Shown here piece by piece: positions 1 to 8,307 of a stretch of DNA of 64,000 nucleotides (position 1 is the first letter of the stretch; each line of letters begins with the position of its first letter). Both the position numbers and the translations under genes were made by a program. The notes beneath the pieces are model-generated. The model did no database searches and was not told where the DNA came from. It worked only from the letters and a program-made list of their open reading frames with translations. The stretch is from NCBI RefSeq assembly GCF_024359545.1, contig NZ_JAKQZG010000015.1, positions 83,398 through 147,397 of the forward strand. The letters run 5' to 3'. The DNA comes from Jiella marina. Lineage in GTDB: Bacteria > Pseudomonadota > Alphaproteobacteria > Rhizobiales > Rhizobiaceae.

Positions 1-693
1 AACGATGGCAATCCGCTGTTCGGCGAGTATTGCCTCGAAACCGGCTTCTCCGTCCGAATCGAGGCCGACCGTCTGGAAACCGCGTTCCGCCAACTCCTCG
101 ATCGCTTCCGCCAGATTGCGGACTTCGATCTGGCGCACATGCTCCAGCGCGCCGGATGCCGCCTTGGCAAGGACGCCGCTCTCCTGGGGCGAATGCCGCG
201 TGGTGCTGATCACGGCATCGGCGGCAAAAGCGGTCGCCGAGCGCAGGATCGCGCCGACATTGTGCGGGTCGGTGATCTGATCGAGGACAAGGACGAGCCT
301 TGCGTCCTGAAGTTCACGCAAATCCATCGCCGGCAATGGATCGGCTTCGAGCGCCACGCCCTGATGGACGGCTTCCGAGCCCAGTTCTTCCGCGAGTTGC
401 CGCGGCTCGACCATCTCCACCGGGCAGGGGATGTCGGATTCAGCGGTGTCGAGACGACCCAGCGCATTACGTGTTGCAAGAAGGCGATGAAGCTTCCGAT
501 TCGGGTTCTTCAGCGCCTCGGAAACGGTGTGGAGGCCATAGAGCCAGATCCGGCCCGGTTTCGGCGGCCTGCCGGCGGTCTTCTTCGGTGAGGCCTTGGG
601 CTGCGCCGCGCCGCTCGCGCGCTTGGCGTCGCGATGGGCGCGACGCAGCCGGGCATAATGGGCGTCTTTGGGCGTTCCGGTGTCGTCGGTCAT
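1..693 (-). CDS. rlmB: 23S rRNA (guanosine-2'-O)-methyltransferase RlmB, 3'-truncated by window edge
   Basis: SpoU-family (SPOUT) RNA methyltransferase. RlmB 2'-O-methylates G2251 in the 23S rRNA P-loop using SAM. The 231 residues present open with a basic, low-complexity tail (about 1-48). The SpoU substrate-binding domain follows (GRIWLYGLHTVSEAL, about 47-61). The catalytic domain starts near residue 136, with the family signature LDQITDPHNVGAILRSA at about 137-153. The C-terminal knot motifs lie beyond base 1. The ATG at 691-693 is the first start compatible with the family N-terminus. The tRNA-Tyr/tRNA-Gly pair lies divergently upstream. RlmB is preferred over other SpoU enzymes because of the N-terminal domain and the position next to tRNA-tuf. 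Confidence 0.93.
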   Translation of the reverse strand, partial: MTDDTGTPKDAHYARLRRAHRDAKRASGAAQPKASPKKTAGRPPKPGRIWLYGLHTVSEALKNPNRKLHRLLATRNALGRLDTAESDIPCPVEMVEPRQLAEELGSEAVHQGVALEADPLPAMDLRELQDARLVLVLDQITDPHNVGAILRSATAFAADAVISTTRHSPQESGVLAKAASGALEHVRQIEVRNLAEAIEELAERGFQTVGLDSDGEAGFEAILAEQRIAIV

Positions 694-775
694 GCCATTC
701 GCTTAGCGAAGCCCGATCGGCAGGGGAAGAGCGAAACGGGCGGTGATTTTGATGACGATGACTGCCAAGACGGCG

Positions 776-804
776 TTGACAGATGGCCTTTCGCCTTTCA
801 TAAG
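776..804 (+). promoter_or_regulatory. sigma-70-type promoter for tRNA-Tyr/tRNA-Gly
   Basis: A perfect -35 TTGACA (776-781) is followed by a 17-nt spacer and CATAAG (799-804) as -10. The bases just downstream are G/C-rich (GGCCGC), as in stable-RNA promoters under stringent control. The tRNA-Tyr starts about 75 nt after the predicted start point. This is a motif match only. Confidence 0.55.
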
Positions 805-886
805 GCCGCTCGGACACGCTGGAGGGCCGCAAGGTCGAGCCGGACGTTGCGATTGAAGGGAACGGTTCGCCGTTTTCGTGGTGATC

Positions 887-971
887 GGAGGGGTGTCCGA
901 GTGGTTAAAGGAGACGGACTGTAAATCCGTTGGCTAAGCCTACGCTGGTTCGAATCCAGCCCCCTCCACCA
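887..971 (+). tRNA. tRNA-Tyr (GTA)
   Basis: Class II tRNA of 85 nt with an encoded CCA end. The acceptor stem GGAGGGG (887-893) pairs with CCCCTCC (961-967). The anticodon loop reads CTGTAAA with anticodon GTA. There is a long variable arm, and the T-loop is GGTTCGAATCC. Together with the next gene it reproduces the common tyr-gly-tuf arrangement. Confidence 0.98.
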
Positions 972-996
972 TCGCATCGAAATCGGCTATAAGGAT

Positions 997-1019
997 CCAG
1001 CCGAGTGCCGCGTGCGGGT
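997..1019 (+). repeat. Left copy of 23-nt direct repeat overlapping tRNA-Gly 5' end
   Basis: The 23 bases 997-1019 recur at 2633-2655 with one mismatch (G1007 versus A2643). The repeat covers 17 nt of tRNA-Gly leader plus the first six bases of the tRNA (GCGGGT). The two copies bracket a gene-poor, A/T-richer segment. That suggests either an attachment/duplication boundary or a decayed second tRNA-Gly copy. Confidence 0.8.
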
Positions 1020-1087
1020 ATAGCTCAATGGTAGAGCAGCAGCCTTCCAAGCTGAATACGCGGGTTCGATTCCCGCTACCCGCTCCA
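1014..1087 (+). tRNA. tRNA-Gly (TCC)
   Basis: A 74-nt tRNA with encoded CCA. The acceptor GCGGGTA (1014-1020) pairs with TACCCGC (1077-1083). The D-arm is AGCTCAATGGTAGAGC, the anticodon loop is CTTCCAA (anticodon TCC), and the T-arm is GCGGGTTCGATTCCCGC. It is probably co-transcribed with the tRNA-Tyr 42 nt upstream. Confidence 0.98.
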
Positions 1088-1526
1088 TTCACTTCGATAA
1101 AAGCGTTTGTCGCTGTATCGTTTAGATCTTACCCGCACACCTTGTCAGTTCGGCTCCTGCAAGCCTTCTTGGCAACGCAGTGGTTTGGCTAACCTTAATT
1201 CGGTATTCCGCCTGAGGGTCGCGACCTCAGGTTTCCAATGACTGATAAGAGCCCTTATGGTGGCCATAAGAAGCTCAATTGCCATTTACCGCGTCCCTCG
1301 CAATTCGACTACGAAAGCCACAAAAGAAATAGGCGACCTTCTATGTTGCAGTGTTGCATGATCGTCACACCAGTGGACGTTTTTTTTGAGTCTGCCTATT
1401 TATGTTGAGAGACATGAAGGCGGCGGTCGAACAGCGCTCGCCTAAGTGAAATGCCGAGATACCAACCTAGCCTTCATAGATTTGATATAATGCCAAATTG
1501 GCGGGTGGGTGTTTGGAGGAAACGTA
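1088..1526. other. Non-coding left part of islet with tandem inverted repeats
   Basis: No plausible gene is seen in these 439 bases. Two compact inverted repeats lie close together: CCTGAGG (1211-1217) with CCTCAGG (1225-1231), and CTTATGG (1254-1260) with CCATAAG (1264-1270). Base composition is visibly more A/T-rich than in the flanking rlmB and tuf genes. The minus-strand reading frame over 1442-1864 has no recognisable protein features. Confidence 0.5.
1363..1387 (+). terminator. Possible rho-independent terminator after tRNA-Gly
   Basis: An imperfect hairpin (CGTC at 1363-1366 with GACG at 1376-1379, extended by CA/TG around a bulged A) is followed directly by eight T residues (1380-1387). 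It could end tRNA transcription or insulate the islet genes. The stem is short, so confidence is limited. Confidence 0.4.
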
Positions 1527-1883
1527 ATGAGTGCAATAGATACTACCGCAAAAGAACGTAGGCAGGAGTACCAACGTAGGTTCAGATATCTGCAAGAACG
1601 CGCTGTGCCACGAGACGTCGCGCGCAGATTGGCTAAGCAACAAATGAGCCGCGAGGTCGCCAGCGGGGCATCCATTGCAGCAAACGCTTTCCTTGCGGGA
1701 ATGTCAGGACCGGCCCTTTTTGTTGCTCCGCTGACTCGCCTTGCATCACCTATTGCTGGAAGCTCAGTCGCGGCTGCATGGCGCGGGGCAGGTGAGGCGT
1801 TGCGTCGCACCATGATGGCCATACCGCCTTCGGCGGCGTCACAATTGACAATTGAAAAATTCAATGAGAAAAATCCATCATAG
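1527..1883 (+). CDS. Hypothetical protein, islet gene 1 (118 aa)
   Basis: I do not recognise this protein. The N-terminal 45 residues are highly charged and arginine-rich (RRQEYQRRFRYLQER). A hydrophobic, glycine/alanine-rich stretch follows at about 50-90 and could be membrane-inserted. The start is ATG 1527, because GGAGG lies 7 nt upstream (1515-1519); a GTG at 1509 in frame lacks such a site. The gene overlaps the next one by about 20 nt, suggesting a three-gene co-transcribed unit. Codon choice is less G/C-biased than in the neighbouring housekeeping genes, which fits acquisition by transfer. Confidence 0.6.
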   Translation: MSAIDTTAKERRQEYQRRFRYLQERAVPRDVARRLAKQQMSREVASGASIAANAFLAGMSGPALFVAPLTRLASPIAGSSVAAAWRGAGEALRRTMMAIPPSAASQLTIEKFNEKNPS

Positions 1884-2112
1884 TGACGAACTTCCCCCAG
1901 TTGATAAACAGGATCGCGGTTCGGTGACTACTACGGGGAACCGCGACGCTGGTGGCAACAACGGCAGTGATATTCAATTGGATAAGGCAGTTCTCGCAAA
2001 AATATTTGCTGACTACGAAATTGAATCGGCGACCTTGTTTGAGAGTGTTGCGGGAAGATACCTCGATGCGACGACGGTCTCTGAGATTATCGCAGTATCG
2101 AGGAGCAGTTGA
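1864..2112 (+). CDS. Hypothetical protein, islet gene 2 (82 aa)
   Basis: Unrecognised small soluble protein. Its first half is polar and disordered-looking (DAGGNNGSD). Its second half could form a short helical domain (LDKAVLAKIFADYEIE). ATG 1864 is preferred, although a TTG at 1852 is also in frame. It overlaps islet gene 1 upstream and ends 4 nt into the TTG start of islet gene 3, so translational coupling is likely. Its stop region carries the GAGGAGCAG ribosome-binding site of the next gene. It may act with the DUF2335-like protein downstream, but that is only inferred from coupling. Confidence 0.5.
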   Translation: MRKIHHSDELPPVDKQDRGSVTTTGNRDAGGNNGSDIQLDKAVLAKIFADYEIESATLFESVAGRYLDATTVSEIIAVSRSS

Positions 2113-2492
2113 GTAGTGGTAATTCGGCTGTTGAAGTTATTAAATCCGGTCTCAAAGTAACAAGTTCTCCTATACCCTCTGCCGAACAATTAAGAGCCTA
2201 TGAGGAGATTTCAACTGGTATGGCTAGCGAAATTGTCGGCATGGCACAAGTAGAGCAAAGTTCTTATATCTTTGGGAGGGATGATAAGAGGCGTCGCGAT
2301 GATCGCTATAGACTTGCAGGTCTATTTTGTGGGCTTATAGCGTTCGCAGCAATGCTCTTCTTGGTTGCGTTTCTAGCCAGGCTTGGCAGCGATAGCGTAG
2401 CTTTGGCTGTATGTGGTTTTGGTATCGCCACGATTGTCAGTAGTTTTATCGTAGGCAATAAACTTAAAAATAATAAAAGCATCGAGAATTAA
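2109..2492 (+). CDS. DUF2335-like predicted membrane protein (127 aa)
   Basis: The central part matches what I know of the DUF2335 family. That family has a YExIxPGxAxxIxxMAxxQ-type segment (here YEEISTGMASEIVGMAQVEQ, about 35-54), a charged stretch (about 61-70), and then two hydrophobic helices (about 72-94 and 97-117). The function of the family is unknown to me; members are often found in mobile or accessory DNA. The start is TTG 2109 with GAGGAG just upstream, and it overlaps the stop of islet gene 2. A/T-rich codon use and the flanking direct repeat support horizontal origin. An internal ATG alternative would remove much of the conserved region. Confidence 0.65.
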   Translation: MSSGNSAVEVIKSGLKVTSSPIPSAEQLRAYEEISTGMASEIVGMAQVEQSSYIFGRDDKRRRDDRYRLAGLFCGLIAFAAMLFLVAFLARLGSDSVALAVCGFGIATIVSSFIVGNKLKNNKSIEN

Positions 2493-2632
2493 TTCCCATA
2501 CTTAGGGACGTTATGACTGCTCAATTCAAACACGGTGCCATTAACCCGAGAAAAATGAGTAGCCGACGTTCGTGATGCCTCATTTACGGCGCGCCCGCTC
2601 GCACATGCCGGGCAGGGTACTAATCTAATATA

Positions 2633-2655
2633 CCAGCCGAGTACCGCGTGCGGGT
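2633..2655 (+). repeat. Right copy of the 23-nt direct repeat
   Basis: This is the partner of 997-1019 (22 of 23 identical). It ends with the CGGGT that would correspond to the first bases of tRNA-Gly. The following bases do not continue as a tRNA. No T-arm is found downstream, so any second tRNA here is gone. Confidence 0.8.
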
Positions 2656-2791
2656 TACGTCAGCTTGGGTCTCAGTGAGCTTCTGGTTGCAAGGGTGCGT
2701 GGGATGCGAGCTTCTTGGGTCGGTTGCGTCACGTTTCAACCAATGTCCCTGGCGATGTTGCGCTTTGCCGAGCGATCAATTCAAAGCGGGC

Positions 2792-2820
2792 TTGCTTCTC
2801 TGTCCCCAAGCTTCTATGTC
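2792..2820 (+). promoter_or_regulatory. Candidate promoter of the first tuf gene
   Basis: TTGCTT (2792-2797), a 17-nt spacer and TATGTC (2815-2820) lie about 38 nt before the tuf start codon. No other gene lies between the right repeat and tuf. The rest of the 2493-2857 gap shows nothing else I can name. Confidence 0.4.
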
Positions 2821-2857
2821 GCGCGCACCGTAATTCTTCCGAAAATGGGGGCTGGCG

Positions 2858-4033
<1,176 letters not shown>

Positions 4034-4089
4034 GTGACGCGTCAGGGCCAGCAAGCCGGCCTCGGCGATACGATACGACATGCATTTGA

Positions 4090-4114
4090 ACGGGCGCCGA
4101 AGGCGCCCGTTTTT
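4090..4114 (+). terminator. Rho-independent terminator of tuf copy 1
   Basis: A perfect 9-bp stem ACGGGCGCC/GGCGCCCGT (4090-4098, 4102-4110) with a GAA loop is followed by TTTTTG. It lies about 56 nt after the tuf stop codon. Confidence 0.85.
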
Positions 4115-4244
4115 GCGAGGGCGTGCCTGGGAGTCGGATGGGTGACTTCCTACAGGCCCTCAGCGGCGGGGTGAAATAGGTCGGCAGGTCTCAAGAATAT
4201 TCTCGAGCGCCGAGAAAGGCCCATGGGACCCGGATCAGTCCGTT

Positions 4245-4985
4245 TCAGGCTTCCGCCTTGCGGACGAGCGCCTGACCCGTCGGGAGTTCGATGATGCCGG
4301 CCTTGTCCGCAAAGAACTCGTCGAACGCCTTGCGTGCGCCGGGACATTTTCGCGAGCCATAATCGTCCGACACGACCATTCCTCCAGGCACGACGAGCGG
4401 CCAGAAGAATTCGAGAGAGTCCCGTGTGGGTGCGTGCAGGTCCACGTCGATATGGACGAGCGCGAAGGAGCCCCCTGCCACGGCCGTCAGCGTCTGCGGG
4501 ATCCAGCCCACATGAAAGCTCACGTTGGAAAAGCCCGACAGGTTTTCGCGTGCGACTGCCTCCTCCGTGGATAGGTCGCCTTCGGTCCAGCGCACACTTC
4601 CATCTGCGAGGCGGTCGTCTTCGGTTGGTTCGGGAAGGCCTTCGAAAGCGTCGAAGAGATGGTAGGTCCTCTCGGCTTCATCCGCCGTCAGCATGAAATA
4701 TGTCGACCGTCCGCGCCTGACGCCGCATTCGGCAACGTCGCCTTTCACCTGGGCAAGCGACCTGATCACGCTTTGCAAAACGAAGCAGCGTGGATCGGCG
4801 ATACCGGGAATGCCGGTTGCGCCGGTCCACGCCTTCTCGAAAAACGGTTGCTCCTTCCAGACCATATGGTCGGAATAGATGTAGTAACCCGCTTCCCGCG
4901 CTGCGCGTCTGGCGAGGCGGCGTCGCAGGTTGCGCTTTTCTTCGGTCGACGCAAAAATCATCCCGATCGCCTCGGAAACCTTCAT
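4245..4985 (-). CDS. TylF/MycF-family SAM-dependent methyltransferase (macrocin O-methyltransferase-like)
   Basis: The TylF family methylates sugar hydroxyls in antibiotics and surface glycans. Visible motifs are the SAM-binding GDVAECGVRRGRST (82-95) and the metal/catalytic region VHIDVDLHAPTRDS (177-190). GGMVVSDDYGS (201-211) follows and includes the paired Asp residues typical of this Mg-dependent family. At 246 residues it is close to the usual size. It is the last gene of a five-gene minus-strand operon. Its ATG overlaps the stop of the preceding gene by 4 nt. From context I infer O-methylation of a sugar in a surface polysaccharide, perhaps as a cap; the substrate is unknown. Confidence 0.85.
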   Translation of the reverse strand: MKVSEAIGMIFASTEEKRNLRRRLARRAAREAGYYIYSDHMVWKEQPFFEKAWTGATGIPGIADPRCFVLQSVIRSLAQVKGDVAECGVRRGRSTYFMLTADEAERTYHLFDAFEGLPEPTEDDRLADGSVRWTEGDLSTEEAVARENLSGFSNVSFHVGWIPQTLTAVAGGSFALVHIDVDLHAPTRDSLEFFWPLVVPGGMVVSDDYGSRKCPGARKAFDEFFADKAGIIELPTGQALVRKAEA

Positions 4986-5692
4986 GGCGTCTTGTCATCC
5001 TTCTCGTCGGCTGGCGGAGCGGAGTGCCAATCTCTGTGCGCAGGCGCATAGAGCGTCAATCCGGTTCGTTGAGCAAGGGCAGGCTCGCTGGTAACGACCT
5101 GACCGTGGCGTCTTGCGATGGCGGAAAGGGCTGCCTCGTCCTGAGGGACATGCCGTCGCTTCCGCTTCTGTTCGTTGTAGGCATGACCATCGGACGAAAG
5201 CGACATGCCGGCCACGATGATTTGCGGGATCCCCACGGCAATGGCATAGCAGATCATGGTGATGCCGTTCGAGGGCCGGTCGTCACTTCCAAGCTCGGCG
5301 AACAGGGACCCCGCGATCGACTCGATCAGCAAATCCCGCTCCCGGTGGCGGATTTCAAACTCCTGAAACGGAACGAACGGGACCAGTCGCTTCATCCGCA
5401 TGGTCCATGAGCCGCCTCGGCGCATGCGCAGGGTCGTCCGGATGTTCAACCCTGCGATCTGCTCCGGTTTGGTCTTTTGCAGAAGGAATGTCAGGTCTGA
5501 ATCGGGCAAACCCTGCTTGGCCGCTGAGTGCCCGGCATATTTGATGTGAATATGCGCTGCGTTTTCTGGCAGCTCAGTCGGGATTGTCGGCTCCGGCGCG
5601 GAGGCCAGCAGAAACCAGGGCCGATCGGTCAATCCCCTGGCCGAGAGCCAGCGCCTCTGTTGACCGATGAGGCGGTCGAGTTTGCTGCTCAT
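4982..5692 (-). CDS. Sialyltransferase-fold-like protein B (GT42/GT29-like), 236 aa
   Basis: No firm family name. A nucleotide-binding-like first strand and loop appear at 27-36 (FLLASAPEPT). A later block SNGITMICYAIAVGIPQIIV with AGMSL (141-165) resembles the sialyl-motif S region of GT42 enzymes, as in TSGVYM...LGYKEIYLSGIDF. His170 and His181 follow, then a C-terminal strand ending in TGLTLYAP. No signal peptide or clear membrane helix. ATG 5692 is chosen because it overlaps the upstream stop by 4 nt and has a purine-rich site. It is paralogous to 6678-7349. DUF115-type folds are an alternative reading. Confidence 0.55.
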   Translation of the reverse strand: MSSKLDRLIGQQRRWLSARGLTDRPWFLLASAPEPTIPTELPENAAHIHIKYAGHSAAKQGLPDSDLTFLLQKTKPEQIAGLNIRTTLRMRRGGSWTMRMKRLVPFVPFQEFEIRHRERDLLIESIAGSLFAELGSDDRPSNGITMICYAIAVGIPQIIVAGMSLSSDGHAYNEQKRKRRHVPQDEAALSAIARRHGQVVTSEPALAQRTGLTLYAPAHRDWHSAPPADEKDDKTP

Positions 5693-6681
5693 CGCCGCTT
5701 CTTCTTGGTTCGGTGCGCATATTCCGCCTGGACCATGGCTCCGATGCGTTTGGTCTCGTCGAGGGGTTCGTAAGCATAGTCGTAGAGCTCGCCCTCGAAA
5801 TTGCGCGTGAGACCAAGAGTGTTTTGCATGTCGTTGTGCATCCATTCGAACTTTTGGAGATACCGACCGTCCGGTCGGTGTCTGAGTGCGAAGGTGAAGG
5901 TCGGTTTGCCTGTGGTCAGCGCTTCACACGTCATTGTCACGGAATCGGCAGTGATGATGAAATAATCCGCCGCTGCAAGAAAATCGCGGTATGGGTTCTC
6001 GCCCTGGCGATTCCACACGAAGACCCGATCGTGGCGCAGGGCCGAGATATTCTCCTGCAAGCTCGGCGGCGACCGGCGCGAGGTCGACACGAGGACGCGA
6101 AAACCCTTTTCCGCCAGATCGAAGACCGTGGCAGAGAGGCGATCGACGGTCGGTTGGTCGAAATCGTAGGCCTTGTTCGGCCCCCCGACCAACAAGGCGA
6201 CCGTGGGTTCTCCCTGCGGAACGAAGCACCGCCGTGCTTCTGCTCGGCGCGCGCTTATCGCATCTGCGTGGATCTGATGGGGTACGCCGACCATCGCGTG
6301 AAAGCGCGGGTGCTCGTGTCCGACATCGCGCAAATCGTGTCGGGACGCGAAGGCCATGTCGAAACGTCTCTCGAACTGTGGCGCCGGACGTGCCAGATGA
6401 ACCATGAATGGCCGGCGCCTGCAGCACGCGGCGATCACCATCGCGTGGGATTGTGCCTTGCCTCCGCAGGAGATGATGATGTCCGGCGGGCCTCTGGAGA
6501 AGAGCTTGGGTAAGAAATCGAGCTTCGGGCGCCACCACTGGAAGCGTCGCCGCATCGTCACGATGGTCGGGTCCGGATCGAGGAGCCGCGCCACGCCGAG
6601 GCATTGCGTCAGTGTTCCCGCCTTGGCCTCGCTGACGGTCCAGACACGGAGAGGGGCGGGCGCCTCGCTGCGGCCTGTCAT
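5689..6681 (-). CDS. ELM1-family (mitochondrial fission ELM1-like) GT-B-type protein
   Basis: The sequence fits the ELM1/COG3660 family. The N-terminus is LRVWTVSEAKAGTLTQCLGV. A central SCGGKAQSHAM block is followed by VALLVGGPNKAYDF, a strand carrying VLVSTSRRSPPSL, then the C-terminal NPYRDFLAAADYFIITADSV and EALTTGKPTFTF. The last segments resemble the donor-nucleotide-binding half of GT-B glycosyltransferases. Plant ELM1 is known from mitochondrial fission, but bacterial members commonly lie in polysaccharide loci, so a glycosyltransferase-like role is inferred. The ATG at 6681 overlaps the upstream stop by 4 nt; a GTG at 6696 is less likely. Length is 330 aa. The gene is sandwiched between two paralogous sialyltransferase-like genes. 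Confidence 0.75.
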   Translation of the reverse strand: MTGRSEAPAPLRVWTVSEAKAGTLTQCLGVARLLDPDPTIVTMRRRFQWWRPKLDFLPKLFSRGPPDIIISCGGKAQSHAMVIAACCRRRPFMVHLARPAPQFERRFDMAFASRHDLRDVGHEHPRFHAMVGVPHQIHADAISARRAEARRCFVPQGEPTVALLVGGPNKAYDFDQPTVDRLSATVFDLAEKGFRVLVSTSRRSPPSLQENISALRHDRVFVWNRQGENPYRDFLAAADYFIITADSVTMTCEALTTGKPTFTFALRHRPDGRYLQKFEWMHNDMQNTLGLTRNFEGELYDYAYEPLDETKRIGAMVQAEYAHRTKKKRR

Positions 6682-7349
6682 GTCGGTTTCGACCACTGGC
6701 GTATCCCGACATCCGCGGCCAGGTCCGCTTCGGTCGTGGCGAGTCGAGCGTCGCTCGCCAGTGCCGTCAGGACAGCGCGATCCTCGTCCACCTGCCGGCG
6801 CTTGCGGTCGAGCTGATCGTAGGAATGGCCAGTTTTCGAAAGGGAGATGCCGGAGAGAACGACTTCCGGCACGCCGAGAAGCAGGCCATAACAGGCCATG
6901 GCGACGCCATTCGTGACCTTGCCGAGATCGCCGATTTCGTCGAGTGCGATGCCACTGACCTCAAGCACGACGCGCTCGCGATCCCGTCGTCGAAGCGGCC
7001 GCACGCGCCCGATATGATCGTAGGGCTTGCCCAGAAGGAGAAACCGAAGAGCAAGTCCCGGCACGGTATGAATCCACAAGAGGAGTCGGGTGTCGATGTG
7101 GCGGTGCTCTTCCCAGGATTTCTTCTTGGCCCTCACCGTCAGGTCAGCGCGCCCGAACCCCATCCCTTGGGCTGTGCGACCGGCGTTGTTGATGTCGACG
7201 CGCGCATGAGTGGCAAAGATGTCCCCCGGAACCGTCGGGTTCGGGGCCGAGCCGAGGATGAGCCAGGGCTTGTCCAGGATGCCGAGCGGTTTGAGCCATT
7301 TACGATGCTGGGCGACGAACGACCCTCGATTCCATTCTGTCCTACTCAT
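6678..7349 (-). CDS. Sialyltransferase-fold-like protein A (GT42/GT29-like), 223 aa
   Basis: Clear paralogue of 4982-5692. KPWLILGSAPNPTVP (27-41) matches RPWFLLASAPEPTIP. TNGVAMACYGLLLGV (146-160) matches SNGITMICYAIAVGI. SGISLSKTGHSYDQLDRKRR (166-185) matches AGMSLSSDGHAYNEQKRKRR. His175 is kept, but the second His of the paralogue (RRHV) is Gln here (RRQV). The two copies may therefore differ in activity. The resemblance to the GT42 motif-S block suggests glycosyl transfer from a CMP-sugar-type donor, as inference only. ATG 7349 overlaps the preceding gene by 8 nt (ATGAGTAG), so translation is coupled. Confidence 0.55.
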   Translation of the reverse strand: MSRTEWNRGSFVAQHRKWLKPLGILDKPWLILGSAPNPTVPGDIFATHARVDINNAGRTAQGMGFGRADLTVRAKKKSWEEHRHIDTRLLLWIHTVPGLALRFLLLGKPYDHIGRVRPLRRRDRERVVLEVSGIALDEIGDLGKVTNGVAMACYGLLLGVPEVVLSGISLSKTGHSYDQLDRKRRQVDEDRAVLTALASDARLATTEADLAADVGIRQWSKPT

Positions 7350-8307
7350 CTTGCCCGGGCACCTGCACGGTCTCTTCGATGGAGCGCAGCATTCGCTGAT
7401 ATTCCTCCGAATTCTTCATCCTCCAGCTCTGGGCGGTCCAGACCAGTGGATCGCAATCGAGTTCCGGGCTGGAAAGCGACGTCGTGAGCGGAGCGACCGT
7501 CAGACCGTCCTTTCGCGTCATCGCCTCGCTGACATGGTGGAGCGTTATCTGATCGACGTGATAGCGCGGCAGCTTGCTGAGATTGGCGAGAAGGGCGCGC
7601 GACAACGCATCGGTGAAGTTCAGGCCTTGCCTCGTCGGCGCGAACGCGGCTGCTCCGGCTCGCACCTTCCGCCAGGGCTGCTTTTCGTCCCTGCGAATCA
7701 ATGCGGCGTCAGAGCCGTCCAGCGCAGCAGCGACGGTCGGCCATAGGGGCTTTCGTGCGATTCCGTCGACATCGAGGCAGAGAACCGGCCGGCCTGTGGT
7801 GGTGAGAACGCCATGGAGCACGATAAAGCGCAAGGCGGTGAAATAGACCGACTGATAGGGCAGCGAATGAGCAATGGATGCGTCGTCAGTCGTCAGGGAG
7901 AGCGCAAGGTGGTGGAATTTGTCCGCCAGGCGTCGAACGTCCTCGATCGTCTCCTGGTCCGCGCCGGAGATATGGAGGTGTACTGATTGCGGAGCGGCGA
8001 CTTTCTCGAAGGAGAGTAACATCCCGCGCGCGAACGAGTGGTAGTAGAAGCCGTTACAGGCCAGCAGGATCACTCCTTCGGTAGCAATCTCCCGCGGAAA
8101 GCTCAGGCCAGCGAGAAACGCATCCCGTTCGGCGCGAAAGTACGCCGCATCGCGGACAGCCCTGAGGCAGCGGGCTCCAATGCGAAAGCGCTGCCAACGC
8201 GAATGCCGCTTGCGCTGTATGATCTCGGCTTTGTCGAGCGTCGGCAATGCGGCCACCCTCCGTTTCGTCAGACCCGTGCTGATAATCGCCTCTTCCCGCA
8301 GTGTCAC
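7342..8307 (-). CDS. Putative GT-A-type glycosyltransferase, first gene of the minus-strand glycan operon
   Basis: Unfamiliar protein with a GT-A look. GVILLACNGFYYHSFARGML is followed by a region with the candidate metal-binding DxD in PVLCLDVDGIARKPL (acidic pair about 40 residues before mid-protein) and a C-terminal half with YHVDQITL. No membrane segment. I use GTG 8307 because GGAGA lies 7 nt upstream; a GTG at 8349 would add 14 residues but lacks a site. The gene opens a five-gene unit reaching 4245. It overlaps the next gene by 8 nt. The donor and acceptor sugars are unknown. Confidence 0.6.
   Translation of the reverse strand: MTLREEAIISTGLTKRRVAALPTLDKAEIIQRKRHSRWQRFRIGARCLRAVRDAAYFRAERDAFLAGLSFPREIATEGVILLACNGFYYHSFARGMLLSFEKVAAPQSVHLHISGADQETIEDVRRLADKFHHLALSLTTDDASIAHSLPYQSVYFTALRFIVLHGVLTTTGRPVLCLDVDGIARKPLWPTVAAALDGSDAALIRRDEKQPWRKVRAGAAAFAPTRQGLNFTDALSRALLANLSKLPRYHVDQITLHHVSEAMTRKDGLTVAPLTTSLSSPELDCDPLVWTAQSWRMKNSEEYQRMLRSIEETVQVPGQDE

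Noticed and set aside
1442..1864. A 140-codon minus-strand frame opposite islet gene 1
   Set aside because: The plus-strand gene has a strong GGAGG site and overlapping followers; the minus frame has neither.
2633..2720. Second tRNA-Gly after the right direct repeat
   Set aside because: Only the first bases match. There is no anticodon arm, T-arm or acceptor complement.
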